Shown here piece after piece: positions 16,503 to 25,043 of a stretch of DNA of 35,600 nucleotides. The translations under genes were made by a program, and so were the position numbers. The notes beneath the pieces are model-generated. The model ran no database searches. It was not told the DNA's origin and saw nothing but the letters and a program-made list of their open reading frames with translations. Origin of the DNA: Pimelobacter simplex. GTDB taxonomy: Bacteria; Actinomycetota; Actinomycetes; Propionibacteriales; Nocardioidaceae. The stretch covers positions 1 through 35,600 of the forward strand of contig JADCLI010000050.1 in assembly GCA_016803235.1 (NCBI GenBank). The letters are read 5' to 3'. Each line of letters starts with the position of its first letter. The stretch's first letter is position 1.

Positions 16503-17386
16503 CGGAAGACCACGGTGCGGTGCCCGTTGAGCAGCACCCGGGACTCCGCGTGCCAGCGCACGGCGCGCGAGAGCACCTGCGCCTCGACGTCGCGACCTGC
16601 GGTGACCAGCTGGTGCTGGTCGAACCCGTGGTCGACCCGCACCACGTCCTGCTCGATGATCGGCCCCTCGTCCAGGTCGGCGGTCACGTAGTGCGCCGTC
16701 GCACCGACCAGCTTGACCCCCCGGTCGAAGGCCTGGTGGTAGGGCTTGGCGCCCTTGAAGCTCGGCAGGAACGAGTGGTGGATGTTGATCGCGCGGCCGC
16801 TGAGCTCGGCGCACATCCGGTCCGACAGGACCTGCATGTAGCGGGCCAGCACCACCAGGTCGATGTCGTGGCGGGCGATCAGCTCGCGCAGCCGGTCCTC
16901 GGCCTGCTCCTTGGTGTCGGGGGTGACCGGGATGTGCACGAAGTCCAGGCCGTGCGCCCGGGCGAGGGGTTCGGCGTCGACGTGGTTGGACACCACGACC
17001 GGGATCTCGATCTGCAGGGACCCGGTGCTGTAGCGGAAGAGCAGGTCGTTGAGGCAGTGCAGGTGCTTCGAGACCATGATCAACGTCCGGTACGGCGCCC
17101 GCGCGTCCCACAGCTCGAAGGACATCTCGAACCGCTCGGCCACCTCGGCGAAGGCCTTCCGCAGCCCCTCGGCGTCCACGTCCTCGCCGGCGACGACGAA
17201 GTCGAGCCGCATGAAGAAGGTGCCGGTGATCTGGTCGCCGAACTGCTGGCTCTCGATGATGTTGCCGCCGTGCGCCACGAGGAACCCGGACACGGCGTGC
17301 ACCACGCCGGGCCGGTCGGGACAGGTCAGCACCAGGACGAAGTCGCCGGAGGGGGCGCTGGCCACCCCTCCCACCCGCTCAGTCAC
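16499..17386 (-). CDS. purU: Formyltetrahydrofolate deformylase
   Basis: A 295-residue PurU-type enzyme, close to the 280 residues of Escherichia coli PurU, that hydrolyses 10-formyl-THF to formate and THF. The N-terminal ACT-like domain begins FVLVLTCPDRPGVVHAVSGFL. The formyl-transferase domain shows IPVVVSNHVDAEPLA, RYMQVLSDRMCAEL, then NIHHSFLPSFKGAKPYHQAFDRGVK (Asn-His-His active-site motif) and ATAHYVTADLDEGPIIEQD with the catalytic aspartate. GTG 17386 overlaps the mttB stop by 8 bp (GTGACTGA), which ties it to the methyltransferase. In-frame GTGs at 17374 and 17365 are alternatives. Here it probably disposes of methyl carbon as formate and frees THF, rather than only supplying formate for purine synthesis. 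Confidence 0.92.
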   Translation of the reverse strand: MTERVGGVASAPSGDFVLVLTCPDRPGVVHAVSGFLVAHGGNIIESQQFGDQITGTFFMRLDFVVAGEDVDAEGLRKAFAEVAERFEMSFELWDARAPYRTLIMVSKHLHCLNDLLFRYSTGSLQIEIPVVVSNHVDAEPLARAHGLDFVHIPVTPDTKEQAEDRLRELIARHDIDLVVLARYMQVLSDRMCAELSGRAINIHHSFLPSFKGAKPYHQAFDRGVKLVGATAHYVTADLDEGPIIEQDVVRVDHGFDQHQLVTAGRDVEAQVLSRAVRWHAESRVLLNGHRTVVFR

Positions 17387-18818
17387 CGAGCTCGGCCCGG
17401 CGGCGGACGACGTACTCACGCAGCTCCTCCTCGATCGCCGCGTCCAACGGCGGCGGCTCGTACTCCTCGAGCTTCTTGCGGTAGATCTCCTCGGCGCGGG
17501 CGTTGGCGTCCTTGCCACCGCCCCGCATCCAGCGCTCGTAGTTCTCCGAGGAGGACAGCAGCGGCCGGTAGAAGCAGGTGCGGAAGCGCTCCATGGTGTG
17601 CATCGCGCCGAGGAAGTGGCCGCCGTGACCGACCTCCTCGTGCGCACCGAAGGCCATCGAGTCCTCGTCGATCTCCAGGGGCGTGAACTCCGCCTGCATC
17701 ATCTGCAGCAGCTCGATGTCGACGATGAATTTCTCGTAGCCGGCGACCAGGCCGCCCTCCAGCCAGCCGGCGGAGTGCATCACCCAGTTCGCGCCGGCGA
17801 GGAAGGTCGGCAGCATCGTCATCAGGGCCTCGTAGCCTGCCTGCGCGTCGGCGACCTGCGAGGAGGTCAGGCCGCCGCCGGTGCGGAACGGCAGCCCGAA
17901 GTGGCGGGCGATCTGGCCGGTGCACAGCAGGCCCAGGCCCGACTCGGGCGTGCCGAAGGTCGGCGAGCCCGACTGCATGTCGATGTTGGACAGGAAGGAC
18001 CCGAAGATCACCGGGGTGCCGGGCCGGATCAGCTGCGAGAGCGCGATCCCGGACAACGCCTCCACGATCTGCTGCACCAGGGCCGCCGGGATGGTCACCG
18101 GCGACATGGCGCCCATCAGGATGAACGGCGTCAGCACGACCGGCTGGCCGGCACCGGAGTACTCGAACTGGGCCTCGAGCATCCGGTCGTCCCAGCGCAG
18201 CGGCGAGTTGCAGTTGATCAGCGAGATCGTGGCCGGCGTCGTCTCGATCGCCTCGCGCGAGCCGAACAGGATCGAGGTCATCGCCAGGGTGTCGGCGGCG
18301 TTGACGCCTGAGACGACATTGCCCATGTAGACCTTGTCGGTCAGCGTCTGCAGCGCCAGGGTCATGTCGAGGTGGCGGCTGTCGAGCGGGGTGTCGTTGG
18401 GCTCGCAGATCACGCCGCCCGCGGAGTCGAGGACCGGGAACGACTGGGCGAGGCGGGTGAAGTTGGTGAAGTCGTCCATGGTCGCGTCGCGCCGCACCTC
18501 GCCCTGGCGCACGAACGGCGGACCGTAGACGGCGCCGAAGGCCATCGAGTCGCCGCCGATGTGGATGTTGTGCGCCGGGTTGCGCGCCTGGACGTCGAAC
18601 TCGCCGGGCGCCTTCGCGACCTGCTCCAGGACGAAGTCGGGGTCGAGGAAGACCGTCCTGTCCTCGACCCGCTGGCCCGCCTTGCGGAACAGCTCGAGGG
18701 CACGGTCGTCCATGAACTCGACGCCGATCTCGGTCATCAGCTTGCGCCAGCCCCGGTCGAGGGTGGCCATCGCCTCCGCCGAGAGCACCTCGTAGCGCGG
18801 CATCCGGTTCTGGAACAT
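17379..18818 (-). CDS. MttB-superfamily corrinoid methyltransferase, non-pyrrolysine (probable glycine betaine:corrinoid methyltransferase)
   Basis: A 479-residue member of the trimethylamine methyltransferase (MttB) family, expected to fold as a TIM barrel and move a methyl from a quaternary amine to Co(I) of the corrinoid protein. Recognisable stretches are SPLRWDDRML (205-214), GTPVIFGSFLSNIDMQSGSPTFGTPE (267-292), GGGLTSSQVADAQAGYE (314-330) and the C-terminal GHGGHFLGAMHTM. The 314-330 stretch is where true trimethylamine enzymes carry pyrrolysine; here there is no in-frame TAG, so it belongs with the non-Pyl branch typified by MtgB of Desulfitobacterium hafniense. ATG 18818 is preceded by AGGAGG 5 nt upstream. 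purU overlaps its end, and the corrinoid partner genes diverge upstream. Glycine betaine is the inferred substrate from the bet, dimethylglycine and BCCT neighbours; proline betaine, carnitine or butyrobetaine remain possible. Confidence 0.9.
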   Translation of the reverse strand: MFQNRMPRYEVLSAEAMATLDRGWRKLMTEIGVEFMDDRALELFRKAGQRVEDRTVFLDPDFVLEQVAKAPGEFDVQARNPAHNIHIGGDSMAFGAVYGPPFVRQGEVRRDATMDDFTNFTRLAQSFPVLDSAGGVICEPNDTPLDSRHLDMTLALQTLTDKVYMGNVVSGVNAADTLAMTSILFGSREAIETTPATISLINCNSPLRWDDRMLEAQFEYSGAGQPVVLTPFILMGAMSPVTIPAALVQQIVEALSGIALSQLIRPGTPVIFGSFLSNIDMQSGSPTFGTPESGLGLLCTGQIARHFGLPFRTGGGLTSSQVADAQAGYEALMTMLPTFLAGANWVMHSAGWLEGGLVAGYEKFIVDIELLQMMQAEFTPLEIDEDSMAFGAHEEVGHGGHFLGAMHTMERFRTCFYRPLLSSSENYERWMRGGGKDANARAEEIYRKKLEEYEPPPLDAAIEEELREYVVRRRAELGD

Positions 18819-18872
18819 CGAGCCTCCTAGGGTCCTTGACCGGGAATCCTTCGGCATCCTAGCCTCATGATA

Positions 18873-18918
18873 TGGAAACTGAGTTCCACATCATGGAACT
18901 CTTCGACGGCGAATGGAA
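18873..18918. promoter_or_regulatory. TGGAA/TTCCA operator array between mttB and the second IclR gene
   Basis: Half-sites TGGAA occur at 18873, 18894 and 18914 (spaced 21 and 20 bp), with TTCCA at 18884-18888. The best dyad is perfect: GAGTTCCA (18881-18888), 5 bp, TGGAACTC (18894-18901). TGGAA-N6-TTCCA overlaps it at 18873-18888. This resembles classical IclR-type sites. The array lies just upstream of possible mttB -10 boxes (minus-strand TATCAT 18872-18867 or TAGGAT 18861-18856) and before the divergent IclR gene, so one protein could control both directions. Confidence 0.6.
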
Positions 18919-18936
18919 CCCCCGGGTGAGCATCCG

Positions 18937-19703
18937 ATGACCACGACCCCGAACACCGGCACGCAGGCGGTGGACCGCGCCGCCCTGCTGGTCGCGACGG
19001 TCGTGCGCGCCGACGAGCCGCTCACCTTCGCGGACCTGCAGGAGGCCTGCGGGCTGCCCAAGTCGACGACCTCGCGGATGCTGGCCGCGCTCGAGCGCAC
19101 CGAGCTGCTCGAGCGCAACGACGCCGGCTCCTTCGTCGCAGGTCCCCTGTTCTGGCTCTACGCCGCCCGGCACGACCCGTGGGAGGAGCTGGTGCGGCTG
19201 GCTCGGTCCACGATGGACAAGGTGGGCGCCGACACCGGCGAGACCGTGCACCTCTCGGTGTGCCGCGGCGACCGGGTCGTGCAGGTCGCCCAGGTCGACT
19301 CGACGTACCTGCTCGGCACCCGCGACTGGACGGCCATCGACGTGCCCGCGCACACCTCGGCGCTCGGCAAGGTGCTGCTGGCGCACGGCGTCGTCGAGCT
19401 GCCGACCGGCGAGCTCGACCAGCCCACGCCGCACACGATCGCCGACCGCGACACGCTGCGGCGCGAGCTCGCCCAGGTGGTCCGCCGCGGGTGGGCCGGC
19501 ACCGTCGACGAGCTCGAGATCGGCCTCTCGGGCGTGGCCGCGCCGGTGCGCGGCAGCAGCGGAGAGGTGGTGGCGGCACTCGGCATCTCGGGCCCCACCC
19601 CGCGCCTGGCCGAGCGGCGCGACGAGATCGGACGACAGCTGAGCGACCGAGCGGAGCAGCTATCCGGGCTGCTGCGTCGGCACACGCGCAAGGAGGGCGT
19701 GGC

Positions 19704-19707
<4 letters not shown>
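18937..19707 (+). CDS. IclR-family regulator of the methyltransferase genes
   Basis: A 256-residue IclR-type regulator. The N-terminal winged helix has LTFADLQEACGLPKSTTSRMLAALE; the C-terminal effector domain has ADTGETVHLSV, DVPAHTSALGKVLLAHG and VDELEIGLSGVAAPVRGSSGEVVAALGISG. ATG 18937 is chosen for GGGTGAG 6 nt upstream; ATG 18913 is in frame but has no ribosome site and sits at a TGGAA half-site. It is divergent from mttB-purU and its stop overlaps the start of the corrinoid protein gene (ATGA), so it leads the corrinoid operon. The different half-site between the divergent genes suggests it recognises TGGAA, unlike its paralogue at 15698. The effector is unknown, perhaps the methylamine substrate. 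Confidence 0.88.
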
Positions 19708-20365
<658 letters not shown>

Positions 20366-20369
<4 letters not shown>

Positions 20370-21241
20370 GCGCCCCCCGCCTCGAGACCCGGCTCCGCTC
20401 GGCCTCCCAGGAGGTCGTGATCGGGCACGACACCCGGTTCTGCCTGATCGGCGAGCGGATCAACCCGACGGGGCGCCGGATCTTCCAGGAGCAGCTGCGC
20501 GCCGGCGACCTCTCCGCGATCGAGCGCGACGTCCAGGCCCAGGTCGAGGGCGGCGCCGACGTCCTCGACGTCAACATGGGCGTGCCGCTCACCGACGAGG
20601 CCGACCTGCTCGCCAAGGCGATCACCCTGGTCCAGAAGCTCACCGACAAGCCGATCTGCATCGACTCCTCCGTCGTCGAGGCGCTCGAGGCCGGCCTGGC
20701 GGTCTACCAGGGCCGCGCGCTGGTCAACTCGATCACCGCCGAGGACGAGCGGATGGCGCAGATCCTGCCGCTGGTCAAGAAGTACGACGCCGCGATCATC
20801 GCCCTGCCCAACGACGAGGACGAGATCCCGATGGAGGTCGACAAGCGGATCGAGCTGACCCGCAAGATCGTCCACGTCGCGACCACGGAGTACGGCATCG
20901 CCCAGGCCGACATCGTGATCGACCCGCTCGCCATGCCGATCGGTGCCGATGGGACGGTCGCGCTGACCTTCTTCGAGACCGTACGACGCATCCGCGACGA
21001 GTTCGGCGTCAACATGACCTGCGGCGCCTCGAACGTCTCCTTCGGCATGCCCTCGCGGCACGCCCTGGGCGCGGCGTTCCTCCCGATGGCCATGCAGGCC
21101 GGCCTGACGTCCGCGATCATGGACACCCGCACGCCGCAGATCGTCGAGGCGGTCAAGGCGGCCGACGTGCTGCTCGGTCACGACGAGTGGGGTGGCGCGT
21201 GGATCGCCGCCCACCGCGCCCGGCAGGCGGCCACGGCGTGA
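20366..21241 (+). CDS. Methyl-corrinoid:tetrahydrofolate methyltransferase (MtgA-like, pterin-binding family)
   Basis: A 291-residue pterin-binding TIM-barrel protein of the MeTr/AcsE/MetH-folate-domain group. Family features are FCLIGERINPTGR (25-37), GGADVLDVNMGVPLTDE, KPICIDSS, ALVNSITAED and CGASNVSFGMPSRH, in which the GxSNVSFG stretch is characteristic. Its length fits stand-alone methyltransferases such as MtgA and AcsE. It should transfer the methyl from methylcob(III)alamin on the neighbouring corrinoid protein to THF, giving 5-methyl-THF. ATG 20366 overlaps the corrinoid gene stop. The reverse reaction, as in acetogens, is not expected here because no acetyl-CoA synthase is present in the window. 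Confidence 0.92.
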
Positions 21242-21248
21242 CGTCCGG

Positions 21249-23210
21249 ATGACCTCCGACTCGGAAGCCCCGGGCGCGGACTTCTCGCTCGACCACGTCC
21301 GCCGCGAGGGGCTGATGGCGAGCCCCGGCACGGAGCTGGTGACCCACGACGGCACCGGCCGCGTCGAGCTGTCCTTCACCGTCGAGGACGCCGGCGGTGC
21401 CCCGCCCACGCAGCGCAGCGTGCGGGTGCCGCCCGGCGTGACAGTGTTCGACTCCGCGTCCTGGAACGGCATCGCCATCGACTCGACGTGTGGCGGCCAC
21501 GGCACCTGCCACAAGTGCAAGGTGCGCGTCGACACCCCGACGCCCGTCTCGCGCCACGACGTCCGCACCTTCACCCGCGACCAGCTGGACGCCGGCTGGC
21601 GGCTGGCCTGCCTGGTCCAGGCCACGCGTGACCTGAAGGTCGACGTACCGCCGCTGACCACGCGTCCGAAGGCGGCGACCGTGGGGGTCGGTCGCCAGGT
21701 GATCCTGCGCCCCGCGGTGCAGAAGAGGTACGTCGAGCTGGCCGAGCCGGACCTGGCCGACCAGCGCACCGACCTCGACCGGCTGCTGGCGGCGATCGAC
21801 GACCTCGCCCCGCAGCCCGACCTGCACGCGCTGCGCCGGCTCCCCCACGTGCTGCGGGCGGCGGACTGGAAGGTCACCGCGGTCGTGGTCGACGAGGTGC
21901 TGGTCGACGTCGAGCCGGGTGACACCACGGCGCAGCGCTACGCGATCGCCTTCGACCTCGGCACCACCACCGTGGTCGCGACCCTGCTGGACGTCGCCCT
22001 CGGCACCCCTGTCGGCGTGGCGTCGATGCTCAACAAGCAGCAGCCGTACGGCGGCGACGTGATCACCCGGATCAGCGCGACGATGCTCGATCCCGAGGCC
22101 CTGCCCCGGCTGCAGCAGGCAGCGGCAGCGACCCTCGCCGAGCTGGCCGCGCAGGTGTGTCGCGAGGGCGGGGTCGACCCGCAGCAGGTCTACGAGGTCG
22201 CCGTCGCCGGCAACGCCACGATGACGGCCCTCGTGCTCGGCATCGATCCCGAGCCCCTCGGTGTCGCGCCGTTCGTGATGTCCACCGCGCTGCCGCCGAC
22301 GGTGCTGGCCACCGACGTGGGGCTCGATCTCCACCCGCGGGCCCGGGTGACCTTCTTCCCCGCCCTGGGCGCGTACGTCGGCGGCGACATCGTGGCGGGG
22401 ATGCTCGCCACCGGCATGGATCGCGACAAGCGCACCCGGCTGTTCATCGACGTCGGCACGAACTGCGAGCTCGTCGTCAGCGACGGGGACCGGATCCTGT
22501 CGACCGCCGCTCCGGCCGGCCCGGCCTTCGAGGGTGGCGCGATCAAGTGCGGCATGCGCGCCGCCGACGGTGCCATCGAGGTGGTGAAGCTCGGCACCAC
22601 GCCCGAAGACGCCGTCCAGCTCGGCGTGATCGGCGACGTGGAGCCGAAGGGGCTGTGCGGCTCGGGCCTCGTCGACGCGGTGGCCGAGCTGGTGCGGGTC
22701 GGGCTGCTGGACTCCTCGGGCCGGTTCGTGCCGGACGAGCAGGCGCCCGAGGTGGCGCCGGCGCTGGCCGACCGGCTGACCAGGATCGGCGAGGAGCGGG
22801 TCTTCGTGCTGCACCGTCCCCACCCGGACACCGCGCCCGAGGAGTGCGTCGTGCTCTCGCAGCGCGACGTGCGCGAGCTGCAGTTCGCCAAGGCCGCGAT
22901 CTCCACCGGCTGGACCCTGCTGCTCGAGGAGCTCGGTCTGGAGCACCGTGACGTCCAGCAGGTGCTCATGGCCGGCTCGTTCGGCAGCTACATCTCCCCC
23001 GCGTCCGCCGTCCGGATCGGGCTGGTCCCGAAGCTGCCCGTGCTGCGCATCGTCTCGGCCGGCAACGTCGCGGGTGAAGGAGCGAAGATGGCCTTGCTGT
23101 CGGTGCGCGAGCGCGCCGGCGCGGCGGCGCTGCTGCAGGAGGTGACCTATGTCGAGCTCTCGGACCGCCCGGACTTCAACGACCGGTTCGTCGACCAGCT
23201 CGCCTTCTGA
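21249..23210 (+). CDS. RACE-type reductive activator of corrinoid enzymes (2Fe-2S plus ASKHA ATPase)
   Basis: A 653-residue protein that should re-reduce corrinoid accidentally oxidised to Co(II), using ATP. The N-terminal ferredoxin-like domain holds Cys81, Cys87, Cys90 (CGGHGTCHKC) and Cys121, which fits a [2Fe-2S] cluster and not the [4Fe-4S] pairs of RamA. A linker of about 100 residues follows. The C-terminal ASKHA-type domain shows DLGTTT (236-241), AVAGNATMTALVLG, FIDVGTNCELVV, EGGAIKCGMRA, GLCGSGLVDAVAEL and MAGSFGSYISP. ATG 21249 is the likely start, although its ribosome site is weak; an ATG 66 bp further downstream has GAGGGG in front. It is 7 bp after the methyltransferase gene. 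In an aerobe it may be needed often, because Co(I) oxidises readily. Confidence 0.92.
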   Translation: MTSDSEAPGADFSLDHVRREGLMASPGTELVTHDGTGRVELSFTVEDAGGAPPTQRSVRVPPGVTVFDSASWNGIAIDSTCGGHGTCHKCKVRVDTPTPVSRHDVRTFTRDQLDAGWRLACLVQATRDLKVDVPPLTTRPKAATVGVGRQVILRPAVQKRYVELAEPDLADQRTDLDRLLAAIDDLAPQPDLHALRRLPHVLRAADWKVTAVVVDEVLVDVEPGDTTAQRYAIAFDLGTTTVVATLLDVALGTPVGVASMLNKQQPYGGDVITRISATMLDPEALPRLQQAAAATLAELAAQVCREGGVDPQQVYEVAVAGNATMTALVLGIDPEPLGVAPFVMSTALPPTVLATDVGLDLHPRARVTFFPALGAYVGGDIVAGMLATGMDRDKRTRLFIDVGTNCELVVSDGDRILSTAAPAGPAFEGGAIKCGMRAADGAIEVVKLGTTPEDAVQLGVIGDVEPKGLCGSGLVDAVAELVRVGLLDSSGRFVPDEQAPEVAPALADRLTRIGEERVFVLHRPHPDTAPEECVVLSQRDVRELQFAKAAISTGWTLLLEELGLEHRDVQQVLMAGSFGSYISPASAVRIGLVPKLPVLRIVSAGNVAGEGAKMALLSVRERAGAAALLQEVTYVELSDRPDFNDRFVDQLAF

Positions 23211-23853
23211 GGCGGCCGGCCTCGACCTGATCGCCTGCGGCGCGCTGGCCCAGCCGGCCGCGGAGATCGCCGCGCGCCGGGGCTGGCCGGTCACGGTCCA
23301 CCCGCTCCCCCCGCTGCTGCACAACCAGCCGCAGCTGATCGCGGCCGAGGTCCGTCCGCTGGCGCAGCGCCTGGTCGCCGCCGGTCATCACGTCGCGATC
23401 GGGTACGCCGACTGCGGCACCTACGGCGCGCTCGACGAGGTGTGCGCCGAGCTCGGCGTCGAGAGGTTGCCCGGACTGCACTGCTACGACGTCATCGCCG
23501 GACCGGACCGGTTGACGCGGTTGTTCGAGGAGCAGCCCGGCACCTACGTGCTCACCGACTTCCTGGTCCGCTCGTTCGCCCGGACCGTGGTGCGCGAGCT
23601 CGGCCTGGATCGCTTCCCCGAGCTGCGTGCGGACTACTTCGGCTCCTACACCCGCGTCGTGTGGCTCGCCGAGCAGCCGGACGACGAGCTGCGTGGGCTG
23701 GCCGAGGAGGCCGCGGCCGCGCTCGGGCTGCCGCTGAACGTGGTCGACGCCGGTCAGGCCGGGCTGGAGGCGGCCCTGGCCAAGCTCGTCACGCGGTGCG
23801 CCCAGCGAAGCGGAGCCGGTACCGACCCGGCGTCACCCCGACGTCGGAGGTGA
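23149..23853 (+). CDS. DUF1638-like protein, function unknown
   Basis: A 234-residue protein whose conserved part starts at about residue 25 (LDLIACGALAQP). It contains LLHNQPQLI, IGYADCGTYGALDEVC and LPGLHCYDVIAG, which match my memory of DUF1638, a family often found beside corrinoid methyltransferase genes. The conserved cysteines (LIACG, ADCG, EVC, LHCYD) and the HNQP histidine could bind a metal, but no function is established by sequence alone. ATG 23149 is the only possible start in this frame; AGGAGGT lies 5 nt upstream, inside the reactivator gene, so the two overlap by 62 bp and the first 24 residues are Ser/Thr-rich. At the other end it overlaps the convergent regulator gene by 65 bp. 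Its place at the end of the operon argues for a part in corrinoid methyl transfer or cobalamin handling (inference). Confidence 0.78.
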   Translation: MSSSRTARTSTTGSSTSSPSEAAGLDLIACGALAQPAAEIAARRGWPVTVHPLPPLLHNQPQLIAAEVRPLAQRLVAAGHHVAIGYADCGTYGALDEVCAELGVERLPGLHCYDVIAGPDRLTRLFEEQPGTYVLTDFLVRSFARTVVRELGLDRFPELRADYFGSYTRVVWLAEQPDDELRGLAEEAAAALGLPLNVVDAGQAGLEAALAKLVTRCAQRSGAGTDPASPRRRR

Positions 23854-24742
23854 AGCTCGCCCGGAAGGTCGCGGGCGAGTGGAAGCCGGCCTCGTGGCCG
23901 ACCCGGTCGAGCGGCAGGTCGGTCGTCTCGAGCAGGCGCTTGGCGGTCGCGAGCCGCTCGGCAGCCACCCAGCGCATCGGCGTGGTCCCGATGTCCCGCT
24001 CGAAGCGGCGCGCGAGGGTGCGCGGCGAGGCAGCGGCCGCGCCGGCGAGCCGCTCGAGGGTGATGTCCTCGCGCAGGTGGGCGTGCACCCACGTGCGGAG
24101 CTCGTCGAGCCAGTGCGCCTGCTCGGTCAGCGGGTCCGCGGCGACGTACTGTGCCTGGTCGCCGTCACGGTGCGCGGCGATCACGAGGTTGCGGGCGATC
24201 GTGTTCGCCGCCTGCTGGCCGTGGTCGGTGCGGATCAGGTGGAGGCACAGGTCGAGACCGGCCGCCGAGCCGGCGCTGGTGAGCACCCCGTCGTCGACGT
24301 AGATCGCGCGCGCGTCGACCTCGATCGCCGGGTGGCGGCGCTGCAGGAGGTCGGCCCAGCGCCAGTGGGTCGTGGCCCGGTGGCCGTCGAGGACACCCGC
24401 CTCGGCCAGGGCGAAGGCGCCCGAGCACAGCGACACCATGCGGGCGCCGGCGGCCGCGGCCCGGCGCAGTGCGCGCACCAGTGCCGCGTCCACGGGCTCG
24501 TCGGGGCGGATCGCCGGCACGAGGACGGTGTCGGCCTCGGCGAGAGCGGCCAGCGGGCGGCGCGGCACCAACCGGGGACCGCCGTGCACGCGCACGCCCC
24601 GGAGGTCGCCGTACAGGGCGACGTCGTACAACGGGCTCGCGTCGCGGTCCCAGTCGTAGCCCAGCGCCTCGAGCGGCATCCCGATCTCGAAGAGGGTCAT
24701 GCCATCGACGACCGGGATGGCGATCGAGCGTCGCAATGACAT
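23789..24742 (-). CDS. FtrA/GlxA-type transcriptional regulator (DJ-1/PfpI-like domain plus AraC HTH)
   Basis: A 317-residue regulator. Residues 1 to about 185 are a DJ-1/PfpI-like domain with VVDGMTLFEIGMPLEALG and the nucleophile-elbow region SLCSGAFALAEAG (Cys106), followed by THWRWADLLQRRHP. Residues about 215-312 are an AraC double helix-turn-helix with ITLERLAGAAAASPRTLARRFE and the C-terminal HEAGFHSPATFRASFTSDVGVTPGRYR. In Pseudomonas the betaine activator GbdR has a related domain plan, so a role in betaine or methylamine control is plausible, but the sequence looks closer to the FtrA/GlxA branch. ATG 24742 overlaps a nested inverted repeat. The 3' end overlaps the convergent DUF1638-like gene by 65 bp. 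Target and ligand are unknown. Confidence 0.88.
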   Translation of the reverse strand: MSLRRSIAIPVVDGMTLFEIGMPLEALGYDWDRDASPLYDVALYGDLRGVRVHGGPRLVPRRPLAALAEADTVLVPAIRPDEPVDAALVRALRRAAAAGARMVSLCSGAFALAEAGVLDGHRATTHWRWADLLQRRHPAIEVDARAIYVDDGVLTSAGSAAGLDLCLHLIRTDHGQQAANTIARNLVIAAHRDGDQAQYVAADPLTEQAHWLDELRTWVHAHLREDITLERLAGAAAASPRTLARRFERDIGTTPMRWVAAERLATAKRLLETTDLPLDRVGHEAGFHSPATFRASFTSDVGVTPGRYRLRFAGRTA

Positions 24743-24776
24743 GGCAAGAATCTAGCATTCTTTGTCGATCTTGCCA
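24742..24776. promoter_or_regulatory. Nested inverted repeats at the FtrA/GlxA-type gene start
   Basis: An outer perfect dyad TGGCAAGA (24742-24749) and TCTTGCCA (24769-24776) encloses an inner one, AAGAAT (24746-24751), CTAGC, ATTCTT (24757-24762). The element overlaps the regulator's ATG and lies between it and the divergent small ORF at 24814. Autoregulation is likely. No clear -10 can be assigned. Confidence 0.5.
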
Positions 24777-24813
24777 CTACTGGAGACCCTCGGACCGGCG
24801 CATCGTTGAGCGC

Positions 24814-25011
24814 ATGACCGCACCCTCGCACCCCGCACGGATCCCCCTCCTGCGCGCCACCTGGCGGGTCCTCCTCGAGATCGCGCACGGCATCGACGCC
24901 GGCTCGCTGGTCGCCCACGGCCGACCCGTGCCGCCGGACCATCCCGCCCGGCGCAGGCTCGACCACGAGGAGGTCGAGCGCCGGCTGGCCGAGCTCTACC
25001 CGAGGACCTGA
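24814..25011 (+). CDS. Small hypothetical protein, 65 residues
   Basis: ATG 24814 to the stop at 25011 gives a 65-residue basic protein opening MTAPSHPARIPLLRATWRVL. It holds a possible amphipathic helix (ATWRVLLEIAHGIDAGSLVA) and ends in a charged helix with DHEEVERRLAELYPRT. I recognise no family. It is divergent from the FtrA/GlxA-type regulator across 71 bp with nested dyads and converges with the metF-like gene, ending 32 bp from it. The ribosome site is weak (GAGCGC next to ATG). Codon third positions are GC-rich like the neighbours, so it may be real, but a chance ORF in GC-rich DNA is possible. Confidence 0.45.
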   Translation: MTAPSHPARIPLLRATWRVLLEIAHGIDAGSLVAHGRPVPPDHPARRRLDHEEVERRLAELYPRT

Positions 25012-25043
25012 CCTTCGCCCGCGGACGGACCCGGGGACGGACC

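Noticed and set aside
17386..17647. Upstream extension of the purU frame to a start at 17647
   Set aside because: The extension lies inside mttB coding sequence and has no ACT-like pattern; the conserved domain starts after the GTG at 17386.
17379..18818. Possible pyrrolysine codon in the MttB homologue
   Set aside because: The frame is open without in-frame TAG through the region (residues 314-330) where Pyl would sit, so it is a non-Pyl homologue.
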